The notes under the pieces: generated by a model | What the model was told of the DNA's origin: nothing | Database searches by the model: none | What the model saw: only the letters and a program-made list of their open reading frames with translations | Made by a program: the position numbers and the translations under genes | From: Calothrix sp. C42_A2020_038 | GTDB lineage: Bacteria > Cyanobacteriota > Cyanobacteriia > Cyanobacteriales > Nostocaceae | Reading direction: 5' to 3' | NCBI GenBank assembly: GCA_015272395.1 | Contig: JACYLQ010000047.1 | Location: 1 to 64,000, forward strand | DNA length: 64,000 nucleotides | Part shown: positions 8,052-16,383 of the stretch, one piece after another | Layout of the letters: the number at the start of each line of letters is the position of its first letter | How positions within the stretch are numbered: position 1 is the stretch's first letter

Positions 8052-8756
8052 CTAACTTCTCATCAATTGGTTGAGCAAGAAAGCCAAACCAGCGCTTCCT
8101 AAAGGGACGGTGAGATTATCGATACCAAGAAAAGAAAACGATTCTAGGAAAGTTGCAGCAACGGCAATAATCAACGATATTACCCAAGTTTGCCAGATAT
8201 TGCCTTGAACACTATATAAAATTAAGGTAGATATAACATAACTGATTAAGGTCATTGAGAGTGAACCCTCCCAGCTTTTTTGTCCACCAAAAACTATATA
8301 CTTATGCTTGCCGAAACGTTGTCCCACTAATGCTGCGAATCCGTCACCCCATGTCATTATCAAAATACCTAACGCGGCATAATAAGGTTGCTTGAGATAC
8401 CAGAACCAACTTACTAAAATACCAATACTAGCTGCATAAAAAAAAGTGCCTAAACTTTTGCGTCCAACGCTATTGATACCAGGTAGAATTGGGAAACGAT
8501 AAGATAAGAGAGTTACGGTGCCTGCTACTATCGAAGCAGTAATGCCCAGAATGGCAGGTATATCAAGCCACCAAGCCAATAAAATAACATTCCCTGTGCC
8601 GATGTGAACAATCTTTCGGATTATCTCATTGTCTTTGGTAACAATGCGACTAACTATCCACGCAAAACACAGAACAATACTAACCCAGGCTGCAACGCTA
8701 GAAATTTGTAGCCACAAAGGGTAACTTGAATCTAAATCAGTAAGCAATGTTATCAA
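8052..8756 (-). CDS. Phytol/polyprenol kinase family membrane protein
   Basis: The 234-residue integral membrane protein has about six to seven hydrophobic segments. It carries hallmarks of the phytol kinase (VTE5) and dolichol kinase-like family: RKIVHIGTGN near residue 42, then MTWGDGFAALVGQRFGKHKY (about 135-155), which is the CTP-binding type WGDGxAALVG motif, then GQKSWEGS. Plant and cyanobacterial members use CTP to phosphorylate phytol released from chlorophyll, feeding tocopherol and chlorophyll recycling. Which alcohol this one uses is not readable from sequence. It is a single minus-strand gene, divergent from yidD. Confidence 0.82.
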   Translation of the reverse strand: MITLLTDLDSSYPLWLQISSVAAWVSIVLCFAWIVSRIVTKDNEIIRKIVHIGTGNVILLAWWLDIPAILGITASIVAGTVTLLSYRFPILPGINSVGRKSLGTFFYAASIGILVSWFWYLKQPYYAALGILIMTWGDGFAALVGQRFGKHKYIVFGGQKSWEGSLSMTLISYVISTLILYSVQGNIWQTWVISLIIAVAATFLESFSFLGIDNLTVPLGSAGLAFLLNQLMRS

Positions 8757-8826
8757 TGATACAAAATAGTAAGTGATAAGTAATTTTTGTCTTTTATACT
8801 AATTTATCGGATTTACGCCTCATAAA

Positions 8827-9111
8827 ATGAAGCTACTACTTATTTGGTTAATTCGGGGCTATAGGATGTTTATTTCTCCCCTATTTCCCCCAACTTGTCG
8901 TTTTCAACCAACCTGCTCGATGTATGCCATTCAAGCAATTGAAAGATTTGGCGCCATCAAAGGAGGTTGGTTGACTATACGACGTATATCACGCTGTCAT
9001 CCCTTTCATCCAGGTGGTTATGACCCAGTTCCCGAATCTTGTTCATGTAACCACCATATTCAAAACCCATTCATTGTCGCGTCACAAATCCAAAATCCAA
9101 AATCCAAATGA
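8827..9111 (+). CDS. yidD: Membrane protein insertion efficiency factor YidD
   Basis: The protein has 94 residues, with the family core at about 5-68: [19 protein letters not shown], then [15 protein letters not shown] and [14 protein letters not shown]. The conserved cysteines ([20 protein letters not shown]) are present. YidD is a small peripheral membrane protein that assists YidC-dependent insertion. The C-terminal 25 residues, including a run encoded by AATCCAAA heptad repeats (9085-9107), are unlike the family and look like read-through into intergenic repeat DNA. Its stop overlaps the start of the next gene (ATGA), so the two are translationally coupled. Confidence 0.93.
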   Translation: MKLLLIWLIRGYRMFISPLFPPTCRFQPTCSMYAIQAIERFGAIKGGWLTIRRISRCHPFHPGGYDPVPESCSCNHHIQNPFIVASQIQNPKSK

Positions 9112-9818
9112 GACCTTATCACAACATACCTATTATTGAATCAGGAGAACCATTAGTAAAAATCCCCCTCGACAAATTTACCGTTGAGACTCCCCATCCC
9201 TATGAAAAATTAGGGGCGCCCTACGGTCAACATTCTCCGTATTTTTTAAGACAGAGTGTTATTGATTGTTTAATTGAAGCCCAAAGTTATCTGCAACAAA
9301 AATACTCTGATTGGCAAATCTTGATATTTGATGCTTATCGTCCAGTAGCAGTACAGCAGTTCATGGTAGATTACAGTTTTGCCCAAGCATTAAGAGAAAA
9401 AGGCTTAACTGATTCAGAAATCACACCAATACAGCGTCAAGAAGTTTGGGAAGAAGTTTACAAAATTTGGGCTGTACCCAGTTTAGATATTACAACTCCA
9501 CCACCACACAGTACAGGCGCCGCAGTTGATGTCACCTTAGTAAATGGTAATGGAGAAACTCTTGACATGGGTTCACCTATTGACGAAATGTCTGATAGGT
9601 CACTTCCGAACTATTATGTTGATAATAAACATCCCCAAGCTGCTCAATATCACTCAAACCGTAAACTGCTTTGTGATGTGATGCACAAAGCTGGCTTTCA
9701 CCGCAACCCGCGCGAGTGGTGGCATTTTTCTTTTGGAGACCAGATGTGGGCATGGCAACACAACGAAATTTACCCAAATAATATTGTTACTGCTAAATAT
9801 GGTCGAGTTACAAGTTAG
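9108..9818 (+). CDS. D-alanyl-D-alanine dipeptidase, VanX/DdpX-type (M15D)
   Basis: The 236-residue zinc dipeptidase is expected to cleave D-Ala-D-Ala. Visible motifs are FDAYRP (about 79-84), the zinc-binding [11 protein letters not shown] block (about 137-147; His and Asp ligands) and EWWHFSFG near residue 205 (catalytic Glu and third ligand His). These match the M15D signature SxHxxGxAxD and ExWH. No signal peptide is present, so it is probably cytoplasmic and more likely involved in wall-peptide recycling than in vancomycin resistance. No vanA or vanH homologue is nearby. It overlaps the yidD stop by four bases. Confidence 0.9.
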   Translation: MRPYHNIPIIESGEPLVKIPLDKFTVETPHPYEKLGAPYGQHSPYFLRQSVIDCLIEAQSYLQQKYSDWQILIFDAYRPVAVQQFMVDYSFAQALREKGLTDSEITPIQRQEVWEEVYKIWAVPSLDITTPPPHSTGAAVDVTLVNGNGETLDMGSPIDEMSDRSLPNYYVDNKHPQAAQYHSNRKLLCDVMHKAGFHRNPREWWHFSFGDQMWAWQHNEIYPNNIVTAKYGRVTS

Positions 9819-9841
9819 GAGTTATAACTCTTGACTCTTTG

Positions 9842-10363
9842 CTATGCGTCTTGGGGGTTTAGCTGGATTAATTCTTCAGTTGTGTAGGCGCCTACAGGAC
9901 TCCAAATTAAGTAAGGAAGAAGTAACAGCGCTGCTATACGGGAAAGTGGTAGAATTGCCAATGTTAAAAGCAGTCCTAAAATTACACCAACCGAACCAAT
10001 AGTTTCCCCAACGCGCAAGCTACGAAATCTTAACATTAAAGGAATATATGTAACGGTTATAATTTCCAGTAGTAAATATAAACACATTAATAACCACGTT
10101 TCTAAGCTACCTGGATTTTTTTGCCATACAAAGTAAGCAGATGCAGCACCGCAAACAAAGATAAAAGTCCAGATAAATGGAATTAAAGGTTCAAAAACTA
10201 ACCAACGGGGACGAGTTAGTTTGGCAAACCACTTAACATCACGCGGTGTGATAAAAAAACTTCCAAATGCGACAAAAAATGTAGTCGCGCCAATTACCAT
10301 CCAAGATTGCAACACGGTGTTTAGACCTATACGTAACGCTCTTCCTAATTCTTGCAATTTCAA
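9842..10363 (-). CDS. TspO/MBR-like membrane protein (copy 1)
   Basis: The 173-residue protein has five hydrophobic helices. Trp-rich segments fit the TspO/translocator family: WFAKLTRPRW and PFIWTFIFVCGAASAYFVW in the first half, LLLPYLIWSPVGAYTTEEL near the end. TspO proteins bind tetrapyrroles and are linked to porphyrin and stress responses. The assignment here is by pattern and moderately sure. A paralogue lies immediately upstream on the same strand (10443-10919) and shares WxxRLxRPRWL, the central LLMCLYLLLEI-like helix and the C-terminal LIWSPxGxYTT and LNPQD. The pair must be a tandem duplication, with a 79-bp spacer. Confidence 0.78.
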   Translation of the reverse strand: MKLQELGRALRIGLNTVLQSWMVIGATTFFVAFGSFFITPRDVKWFAKLTRPRWLVFEPLIPFIWTFIFVCGAASAYFVWQKNPGSLETWLLMCLYLLLEIITVTYIPLMLRFRSLRVGETIGSVGVILGLLLTLAILPLSRIAALLLLPYLIWSPVGAYTTEELIQLNPQDA

Positions 10364-10442
10364 CTATGACTATAATCAATCTTTGGTGGTAGAAATTATA
10401 ACAGTCAGGAATCTTTTGAATAATCTTGTTTTTTCAGTCTAA

Positions 10443-10919
10443 TTAAGAGTCTTGAGGGTTTAAACGAGCCATTACCCAAGTCGTATAAGTGCCAATGGGA
10501 CTCCATATTAAATAGGGAACAAGGAGCAAAGCTGCTGAAATTGAAACTGATAATACTGATATTGCAAGTAATAATCCCACTATAAAACCGGCGCCGCCAA
10601 TAATAGTACCAACTTTTAAACTTCGACTCCTAAACATTACAGGTGTATACGCAATGGTGAGTATTTCTAAAAGTAAATACATTCCCATTAATAGCCAAGT
10701 CCCTGTTGTTCCTGGGTTACGTTCCCAAACAATATAAGCAGACCATCCTGCACAAATAAAAATAACAGTCCAAATCAAGGGAATCAGCTTTTCAAAAGTT
10801 AACCAACGTGGACGTTGTAAGCGGTTAAACCATTTACGGTCATCAGGAGTAATAAAGTTTGCACCTAGCGCGACGATAAAACCAACGCCAGCAATAACCA
10901 TCCACGATCTAATAACCAT
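10443..10919 (-). CDS. TspO/MBR-like membrane protein (copy 2)
   Basis: The 158-residue paralogue of the preceding gene has the same five-helix layout. Shared blocks are WFNRLQRPRWLTFEKLIPL, WSAYIVWERNPG, LLMGMYLLLEILTIAY and PYLIWSPIGTYTT, ending LNPQDS (NPQDA in copy 1). It lacks the extra N-terminal 15 residues of copy 1. The role is inferred from the family (tetrapyrrole-binding membrane protein) and is not certain. It is read first of the tandem pair. Confidence 0.78.
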   Translation of the reverse strand: MVIRSWMVIAGVGFIVALGANFITPDDRKWFNRLQRPRWLTFEKLIPLIWTVIFICAGWSAYIVWERNPGTTGTWLLMGMYLLLEILTIAYTPVMFRSRSLKVGTIIGGAGFIVGLLLAISVLSVSISAALLLVPYLIWSPIGTYTTWVMARLNPQDS

Positions 10920-11013
10920 GTCTCTACCATCAGCTATTTAATCTGATTTTGGCAAATTTCGCAGTATTACTCTTCATCCGTTGGTTTAATTTTAGTAGTG
11001 TCGCGTACCGCTT

Positions 11014-11673
11014 CTAAACAAGGCCTGAGCGTAAAGCGACTACGGCAGCTTGTACTCGGTCATCAACTGAAAGCTTATTCATGATCCCGCGAACGTGTGT
11101 TTTGACTGTGTTGGTACTTAAATAAAGCTTTTCGGCAATTTCAGGGTTACTTAAACCATCTACCATAAGCTTCAAAACTTCTAACTCACGTTGTGATAAA
11201 TTTGCAGGGTTTGCAGAAGGTGAGGGTGGTTTGAGATTTTCAATTACCCGTCTGGCTATTTGAGGGTCTAAATATGCTGCACCTTCGACTGCCGCAGAAA
11301 TTGCGCTTAACAACCGTTCAACCGTGGCGCCTTTAATACAATATGCGTCGGCGCCGCTCGATAAAGCTGCAATGATTTCGGTTTCGGTTTGATGCGATGT
11401 CAACATCACAATATGGGTTTGGGGCAGTGCTGCTTTAATTTGTTGTGTCGCAGCAATACCATCCAAACGAGGTAAACCAATATCCATTACCACCAAATCA
11501 GGTTTTAGTTTAAGTGCTGTTTGAACACCCATGTAACCGTCTTCTGCTCGTCCAACGATTTCTAATTGTGGATATGACATCAATGACTGCTCAAGTCCCA
11601 ACTGCATCATTGGGTCATCTTCAACAATTAGTATTCGTAATGGTGGTGTATCGGCGGGTAAATTTAAAGACAT
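11014..11673 (-). CDS. LuxR/NarL-family response regulator
   Basis: The 219-residue protein has an N-terminal receiver domain (about 12-125). The acidic pocket is D19/D20, the phospho-acceptor is D64 (VVMDIGLPRLDG), and MLTS near residue 90 and K114 in YCIKGA are visible. A C-terminal LuxR helix-turn-helix (about 155-215) contains LSQRELEVLKLMVDGLSNPE and LYLSTNTVKTHVRGIMNKL. It is a phosphorylation-controlled DNA-binding regulator with a complete set of receiver residues. No histidine kinase lies next to it. The kinase at 57465-58688 belongs to the class that usually pairs with NarL-type regulators but is 46 kb away, so any link is speculation. Confidence 0.93.
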   Translation of the reverse strand: MSLNLPADTPPLRILIVEDDPMMQLGLEQSLMSYPQLEIVGRAEDGYMGVQTALKLKPDLVVMDIGLPRLDGIAATQQIKAALPQTHIVMLTSHQTETEIIAALSSGADAYCIKGATVERLLSAISAAVEGAAYLDPQIARRVIENLKPPSPSANPANLSQRELEVLKLMVDGLSNPEIAEKLYLSTNTVKTHVRGIMNKLSVDDRVQAAVVALRSGLV

Positions 11674-11690
11674 ATATTTAAAGACATATA

Positions 11691-12353
11691 TTAAAATTCA
11701 ATTCCTGGTTGTGCTTTTACACCTTGGTCACGGAAGGGATGTTTGATTAATGTCATTTCTGTCACTAAGTCCGCTCGTTCGATTAGTTGCTTAGGCGCCC
11801 CTCGTCCTGTAAGAATAACGTGATTCAAGTCAGGTTTTTGATTAAGTCCTTGAATTACATCGTCTACCTCAAGATAACCAAGTTTAAGCGCAATATTTAT
11901 TTCATCTAGAAGCACAACCTGAAAATCTGGGTTACGAATGTATGAAAGCGCTTTTTCCCATGCAGCTAATGCGACTGTAATATCTCGGTCACGGTCTTGG
12001 GTTTCCCAAGTAAACCCTTCTCCCATTGCATAAAATTCTAATTGGTCAGACCATACACTCAAAACTTTTTTCTCTGCTGGCTCCCAGGCACCTTTGATAA
12101 ACTGAATAATCGCAACTTTTTGACCATGACCCAGCGCGCGTAAAACCATTCCTAACGCTGCTGTCGTTTTACCTTTTCCATTACCAGTGTTAACTATTAT
12201 TAATCCTTTTTCTGATATTGCTTCAGCAATACGCTTGTCTTGCACTTCCTTGCGTCGCTGCATCTTTCGATGATATTGCTCATCTGTTAAACCTACAGCT
12301 TCTGCCACTGCCGCATCGCTAGTTGTTTCTTTCCAGGACTCATTAGCTTCCAT
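11691..12353 (-). CDS. cobO: Cob(I)yrinic acid a,c-diamide adenosyltransferase
   Basis: The 220-residue enzyme adds the 5'-deoxyadenosyl group to cob(I)alamin precursors. The P-loop reads GNGKGKTTAALGM (about 57-69), with VIIQFIKG-like and VVLLDEIN motifs following (Walker B type) and the family's GRGAPKQLIERADLVTEM block near the C-terminus. An N-terminal basic extension of about 45 residues (KMQRRKEVQDKRIAEA) is common in cyanobacterial CobO. It lies 17 bp upstream of the response regulator on the same strand, so co-transcription is possible, though no functional link is obvious. Confidence 0.94.
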   Translation of the reverse strand: MEANESWKETTSDAAVAEAVGLTDEQYHRKMQRRKEVQDKRIAEAISEKGLIIVNTGNGKGKTTAALGMVLRALGHGQKVAIIQFIKGAWEPAEKKVLSVWSDQLEFYAMGEGFTWETQDRDRDITVALAAWEKALSYIRNPDFQVVLLDEINIALKLGYLEVDDVIQGLNQKPDLNHVILTGRGAPKQLIERADLVTEMTLIKHPFRDQGVKAQPGIEF

Positions 12354-12407
12354 AACCCAATAACTATTACTTTACTTTTAGCCTATCTTTATATTTTCCA
12401 TTACCAC

Positions 12408-14159
12408 CTAATGCAATAACTCTTCAACTTGGTGCTGACTCCACAAAGTTCGATACAATCCTGGTTGTTGTACCAAATCTATATGTGTTCCTGTTTGTAC
12501 AATTTGCCCCTTATCCATAACAAATATTCGGTCTGCTGCTGCCGCTGCCGATAATTGATGTGTAATAAAGATTACTGTTTTACTACGAGTTCCACCTGAA
12601 ACATTACGTAAAATTGCAGTTGCAGTTTGGTTATCAACGCTAGAAAGAGCGTCATCTAAAATTAACACTGGAGCATCAACCAGCATTGCGCGTGCAAGAG
12701 CAGTACGCTGCCGTTGCCCGCCAGAAAGAGTAATTCCGCGTTCCCCAACAATGGTTTCGTATTGGGAAGGAAAATTGAGAATTTCTTGGTCGATCTGGGC
12801 TGTTTTGGCTGCACTCTCAACTTCGTGAAACTCTGCTAACGGGTCAGCATAACGTATATTATTTTTTATACTAGTACTAAACAAAAAACTATCTTGAGGT
12901 ACATACGCAATTGCACCGCGTAAATCAGCGATAGCTATTTTCGTGATATCTACTCCATCAAGAAACAGTTGTCCTGGAGCTATATCAAGTAATCTTGGTA
13001 GGGAATTTGCTAACGTTGTTTTTCCCGAACCAATGGCGCCGACTATCGATATTGTTTCCCCAGGTTCAATTTCAAAATTAATATTTTTTAAAGCCTGTAT
13101 ATTGCTGCCTGGATAAGTAAAGTTGAAATTACGAGCAGTGATTCTACCTTTAACATGTTCCGGCTCTAAATAAATTACATCTAATCGATCTACTATTTTC
13201 GGTTGAGTAGACAAAATAGCTTCAATACGGTCGATACTAACTTCACCACGTTGATAAGCTGTAATTGTAAATCCTAATAGTGCTGTTGGAAAAACTAGAC
13301 GTTCAACATAAATGAGTAACGTCACAAAATTTCCGACCGATAAACTACCATTCGCAATACGTGTGGCGCCTAACCAAATGATGATTAGTGAACTAACACT
13401 CGCTAAACCGCCAATTAATGGAAAAATAGTGCTGCGGGTTTTAGCAAGTTGAAGATTAGCTGTTAAAAGTCGTTTATTCTTCTGGGCAAAAGCACGTCGC
13501 TCGTTTTCTTCCTGCGCGTAAATTTTAATCAATGCTATTCCGCTAACGTCTTCTTGAATTAGTCCGCTAATATCCGAAATTTCCTCTTGCACTCTTAGTT
13601 GTTGGTTACGAAGCTTTTCACTATACAAATGTACCAACAAAAACATTAAGGGATATACAATTAGTGATGCCAAGGTCAAATCGACACTGATACTAAGCAT
13701 CACAGGTAAAGTCATAGTATAAGCAAAAAACGTATTTGCCAGACTCAAGACAGCAAAACCAAGTAATCTCCGAATATTATCAACATCACTTGTGGCACGA
13801 CTAATCAAATCTCCAGCAGTATTGAAAGCAAAATAAGAAGGTTCTAATGTCAGCAGATGTTGAAATATCGCTTGTTTGAGGTCAAATTCGACCTGGCGCC
13901 CAACACCAAACAGCCAAATACGCGAGGCCATACGAATTAACCACATAGCAGAAGTCAAACAAATTATTGGTATGACATCGCGTATTACCTGGTTAATCGT
14001 GAACCCGGAAGAGAGCCTATCAACTGTGGAGCGTATTAGTAAGGGTATGTAAACACCCAAACCGTTTACAGTCAACAATGCTAATACACCTAATCCGGCA
14101 TCACGCCAGTGTGGACGTAGATAAGCACCCAGTTTTGCCAGCCTTCTTGATGTTGCCAT
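12408..14159 (-). CDS. ABC exporter, fused permease and ATP-binding subunit
   Basis: The 583-residue half-transporter has six transmembrane segments (about 15-310) followed by a nucleotide-binding domain (about 340-575). The NBD has Walker A GAIGSGKTT, Q-loop YVPQDSF, signature LSGGQRQRTALARAM, Walker B VLILDDALSSVD and the H-loop ITHQ. This is the MsbA/lipid-exporter-like class that acts as a dimer. Substrate cannot be read from the sequence. Neighbours (cobO downstream, a membrane protein upstream) do not settle it. The coupling residues are all in place, so the protein should be active. Confidence 0.93.
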   Translation of the reverse strand: MATSRRLAKLGAYLRPHWRDAGLGVLALLTVNGLGVYIPLLIRSTVDRLSSGFTINQVIRDVIPIICLTSAMWLIRMASRIWLFGVGRQVEFDLKQAIFQHLLTLEPSYFAFNTAGDLISRATSDVDNIRRLLGFAVLSLANTFFAYTMTLPVMLSISVDLTLASLIVYPLMFLLVHLYSEKLRNQQLRVQEEISDISGLIQEDVSGIALIKIYAQEENERRAFAQKNKRLLTANLQLAKTRSTIFPLIGGLASVSSLIIIWLGATRIANGSLSVGNFVTLLIYVERLVFPTALLGFTITAYQRGEVSIDRIEAILSTQPKIVDRLDVIYLEPEHVKGRITARNFNFTYPGSNIQALKNINFEIEPGETISIVGAIGSGKTTLANSLPRLLDIAPGQLFLDGVDITKIAIADLRGAIAYVPQDSFLFSTSIKNNIRYADPLAEFHEVESAAKTAQIDQEILNFPSQYETIVGERGITLSGGQRQRTALARAMLVDAPVLILDDALSSVDNQTATAILRNVSGGTRSKTVIFITHQLSAAAAADRIFVMDKGQIVQTGTHIDLVQQPGLYRTLWSQHQVEELLH

Positions 14160-14318
14160 TAAAGGATTAATACTTAAAATTACTTCTGTTTTTCGATTTT
14201 TTTATACTTATACTTAGCTTAATTATTTTTTAGTATTAAATATCATATCAGATTATGATGATGAATAATTTAGGAGTGTCAGTAAGGCGCCTAAATTTCT
14301 ACAACTGAGAAACAGAAC

Positions 14319-14338
14319 GAGCCACGAAGGCGTGGCTC
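14319..14338 (-). terminator. Hairpin downstream of the 208-aa membrane protein gene
   Basis: GAGCCACG (14319-14326) pairs with CGTGGCTC (14331-14338) around a 4-base loop. Read on the minus strand it lies about 35 bp beyond the stop of the gene at 14373 and is followed by a moderately T-rich tract, consistent with an intrinsic terminator. Confidence 0.55.
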
Positions 14339-14372
14339 TGAGCAAAAATGACAGGTATATCAAACCAAAAAA

Positions 14373-14999
14373 TTAGCGACCGCGAAGGAAGAAGAAAACT
14401 TGATTAAGGTAAGTTTCCCAAGCACGACTTGTAATGGCAAGAGTTTGTGCATTAGGAATAAAATCTTCAAGTGCAATCCTTCCACGGCGTTGAACATCCG
14501 TAGGTGTTGCTTGCATCAAGTAAGAAGGCACGTCGCTGCGTAGAGTCCCGTTAACGACACCACTAACATCAGATTGAGAAGCTAGCGCCACAAGAGTCTG
14601 GCGTGGTTGACCTTCTGGTAGCATTGCTGTAAAACCAGGGTTGACCAAGAAAAATGCGAAAGCTGGTGTACTAGCAATTAACAAAATCGTTAGTGCCCAA
14701 CCGAGCAAATATCCACCTGGTTTTTCGATAGTGCCACCTTTCAAACGCTGTGCAGCGAAAATCATTAGCAAAATCGATGCACCTAATGGCTTGAGGGGGA
14801 ACGATATGAATTGCCATAACGGAGATACAACCGTTCCTGTGCCACCAGGGTTAAAGAACGAAAGTACTAAGACAATCAGTAAAACAGCTAAAACGAATCT
14901 TCCGAAAAAAGTCCCAGTCGGATAAAACCTTTGGAACAAAGAATAAACGATAGTACCGAGAAGTAGCCAGAGCAATACTCGGCTTAACATTACAAACAT
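14373..14999 (-). CDS. Cyanobacterial membrane protein of unknown function, 208 aa
   Basis: Residues 1-150 hold four hydrophobic segments (MFVMLSRVLLWLLLGTIVY, the FVLAVLLIVLVLSFF region, PLGASILLMIFAA and LGWALTILLIAS). The C-terminal 60 residues are soluble (SDVPSYLMQATPTDVQRRGR, then a final VFFFLRGR). The C-terminal part resembles segments I associate with cyanobacterial YdcF-type membrane proteins, but the match is not firm enough to name. The start codon at 14999 follows the divergent intergenic region shared with galE. It is transcribed alone and ends at a hairpin. Confidence 0.7.
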   Translation of the reverse strand: MFVMLSRVLLWLLLGTIVYSLFQRFYPTGTFFGRFVLAVLLIVLVLSFFNPGGTGTVVSPLWQFISFPLKPLGASILLMIFAAQRLKGGTIEKPGGYLLGWALTILLIASTPAFAFFLVNPGFTAMLPEGQPRQTLVALASQSDVSGVVNGTLRSDVPSYLMQATPTDVQRRGRIALEDFIPNAQTLAITSRAWETYLNQVFFFLRGR

Positions 15000-15301
15000 A
15001 GATCCACTCTCAAATCAGAACAAGGCGGTTAGCCTATAGGATTTGGGCGATTGGCTTAATTATTACCGTCAAATTATAGTAGGACTTGTATATGACCGCA
15101 ATAAACTCCTCACGACGCCACTCACCGATTGCGGAGGAACCTCCGCACGGGGGATGGCTCCTCCACACATAAAGACTACCGTCGTAGTGATTTTAGAGCA
15201 TAATCTTGCACTTGGCTTGTATTTTGTCATTTTCCTGTTCGGTATTTTGCACTAAGTAAATTAGATTAATTGATAGAGTCTTCTATATACAAGGAAAAAA
15301 T
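15000..15301. other. Divergent intergenic region with a small GC-rich inverted repeat
   Basis: This holds promoters for the minus-strand 208-aa gene and for galE. GCGGAGG (15131-15137) and CCTCCGC (15140-15146) form a tight inverted repeat within otherwise AT-rich DNA, followed by a CTCC echo. It is probably a dispersed cyanobacterial intergenic repeat. A plus-strand frame across it (15043-15255) has no gene-like features. Confidence 0.5.
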
Positions 15302-16309
15302 ATGTCGTTTGAAAAGCCTACAATTCTTGTCACAGGAGGAGCTGGATACATTGGTTCACATACTGTGCTTGCTCTCAAAAAAGCGGCTTATGAAGTAGTA
15401 GTACTTGATAATTTAGTGTACGGACATCGTGACTTAGTAGAACAAGTTTTACAGGTCGAACTGGTTGTAGGCGATACAAATGACCGAGCCTTACTAGACA
15501 AACTCTTTACAACCCGCCAGTTCGATGCAGTCATGCATTTTTCGGCATACGCATACGTAGGTGAATCAGTTAGTGACCCTGCAAAATATTACCGTAACAA
15601 TGTGATTGGTACCCTAACGCTGTTAGAAGCCATGTTAGCGGCATCTGTTAAGAATTTTGTATTTTCGTCAACTTGTGCAACATATGGTGTTCCAACTGAG
15701 GTTCCTATCCCTGAAGACCACCCACAAAATCCAATCAATCCATATGGCGCCACTAAATTGATGGTCGAACGAATTCTCACCGACTTTGATGTCGCCTATA
15801 AGTTAAAGTCTGTTCGCTTTCGCTACTTCAATGCTGCAGGCGCCGACCCAAGCGGTAATTTAGGTGAAGACCATAACCCTGAAACTCACATTATTCCCTT
15901 AGTACTACAAACAGCCCTTGGTTTACGCGAATCTGTATCAATTTTTGGTACCGATTACCCGACAGCAGATGGTACATGCGTTCGAGATTATATTCACGTC
16001 AGTGATTTAGCTGATGCTCACGTATTAGGGTTAGAGTATCTCCTCAGAGGTGGTGACAGTGCTGTATTTAATTTAGGCAACGGCAATGGTTTCTCCGTGC
16101 GCGAAGTGATTGACACTGCGAGAAAAGTTACATGCAAACCAATTAAAGCCATTGAGTGCGAACGGCGCCCAGGTGACCCACCAGCATTGATTGGTAGTGC
16201 CGATAAAGCCAGACAAATATTAGGCTGGGAACCCCAATACTCCTCCATCGAAGATATACTTACTCATGCATGGGTATGGCATCAAAAAAGACATGGTGAA
16301 AGGATATAA
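15302..16309 (+). CDS. galE: UDP-glucose 4-epimerase
   Basis: The 335-residue enzyme interconverts UDP-glucose and UDP-galactose, supplying galactose units for polysaccharides and glycolipids. The N-terminal NAD-binding motif TGGAGYIGSHT (about 11-21), SSTCATYG around residue 125 and the catalytic YGATK (Tyr/Lys, about 149-153) are visible. DYIHVSDLADAHVLGLEYL near residue 230 is the usual family block. Length is normal. The start is preceded by AAGGAAA. It is a single gene, convergent with the carbamoyltransferase-like gene. Confidence 0.95.
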   Translation: MSFEKPTILVTGGAGYIGSHTVLALKKAAYEVVVLDNLVYGHRDLVEQVLQVELVVGDTNDRALLDKLFTTRQFDAVMHFSAYAYVGESVSDPAKYYRNNVIGTLTLLEAMLAASVKNFVFSSTCATYGVPTEVPIPEDHPQNPINPYGATKLMVERILTDFDVAYKLKSVRFRYFNAAGADPSGNLGEDHNPETHIIPLVLQTALGLRESVSIFGTDYPTADGTCVRDYIHVSDLADAHVLGLEYLLRGGDSAVFNLGNGNGFSVREVIDTARKVTCKPIKAIECERRPGDPPALIGSADKARQILGWEPQYSSIEDILTHAWVWHQKRHGERI

Positions 16310-16334
16310 TCCCCCAAACAAATCAAAAGTAAGA

Positions 16335-16360
16335 TTCCCCACTTCTTCACAAAGTGGGAA
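16335..16360. terminator. Hairpin between convergent galE and carbamoyltransferase-like gene
   Basis: TTCCCCACTT and AAGTGGGAA form a stem with one bulged C around a short loop, between two converging stop codons. No strong T-run follows, so efficiency is uncertain. Confidence 0.55.
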
Positions 16361-16383
16361 ATCTAAATAATATCTATTATCTA

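Noticed and set aside
9108-9818. VanX-type gene as part of a vancomycin-resistance cluster
   Set aside because: No vanH, vanA or vanRS-like neighbours; it is coupled to yidD, so wall-peptide recycling is more likely.
15043-15255. 70-codon plus-strand frame upstream of galE
   Set aside because: It spans the GCGGAGG/CCTCCGC repeat and promoter DNA; composition and content are not gene-like.
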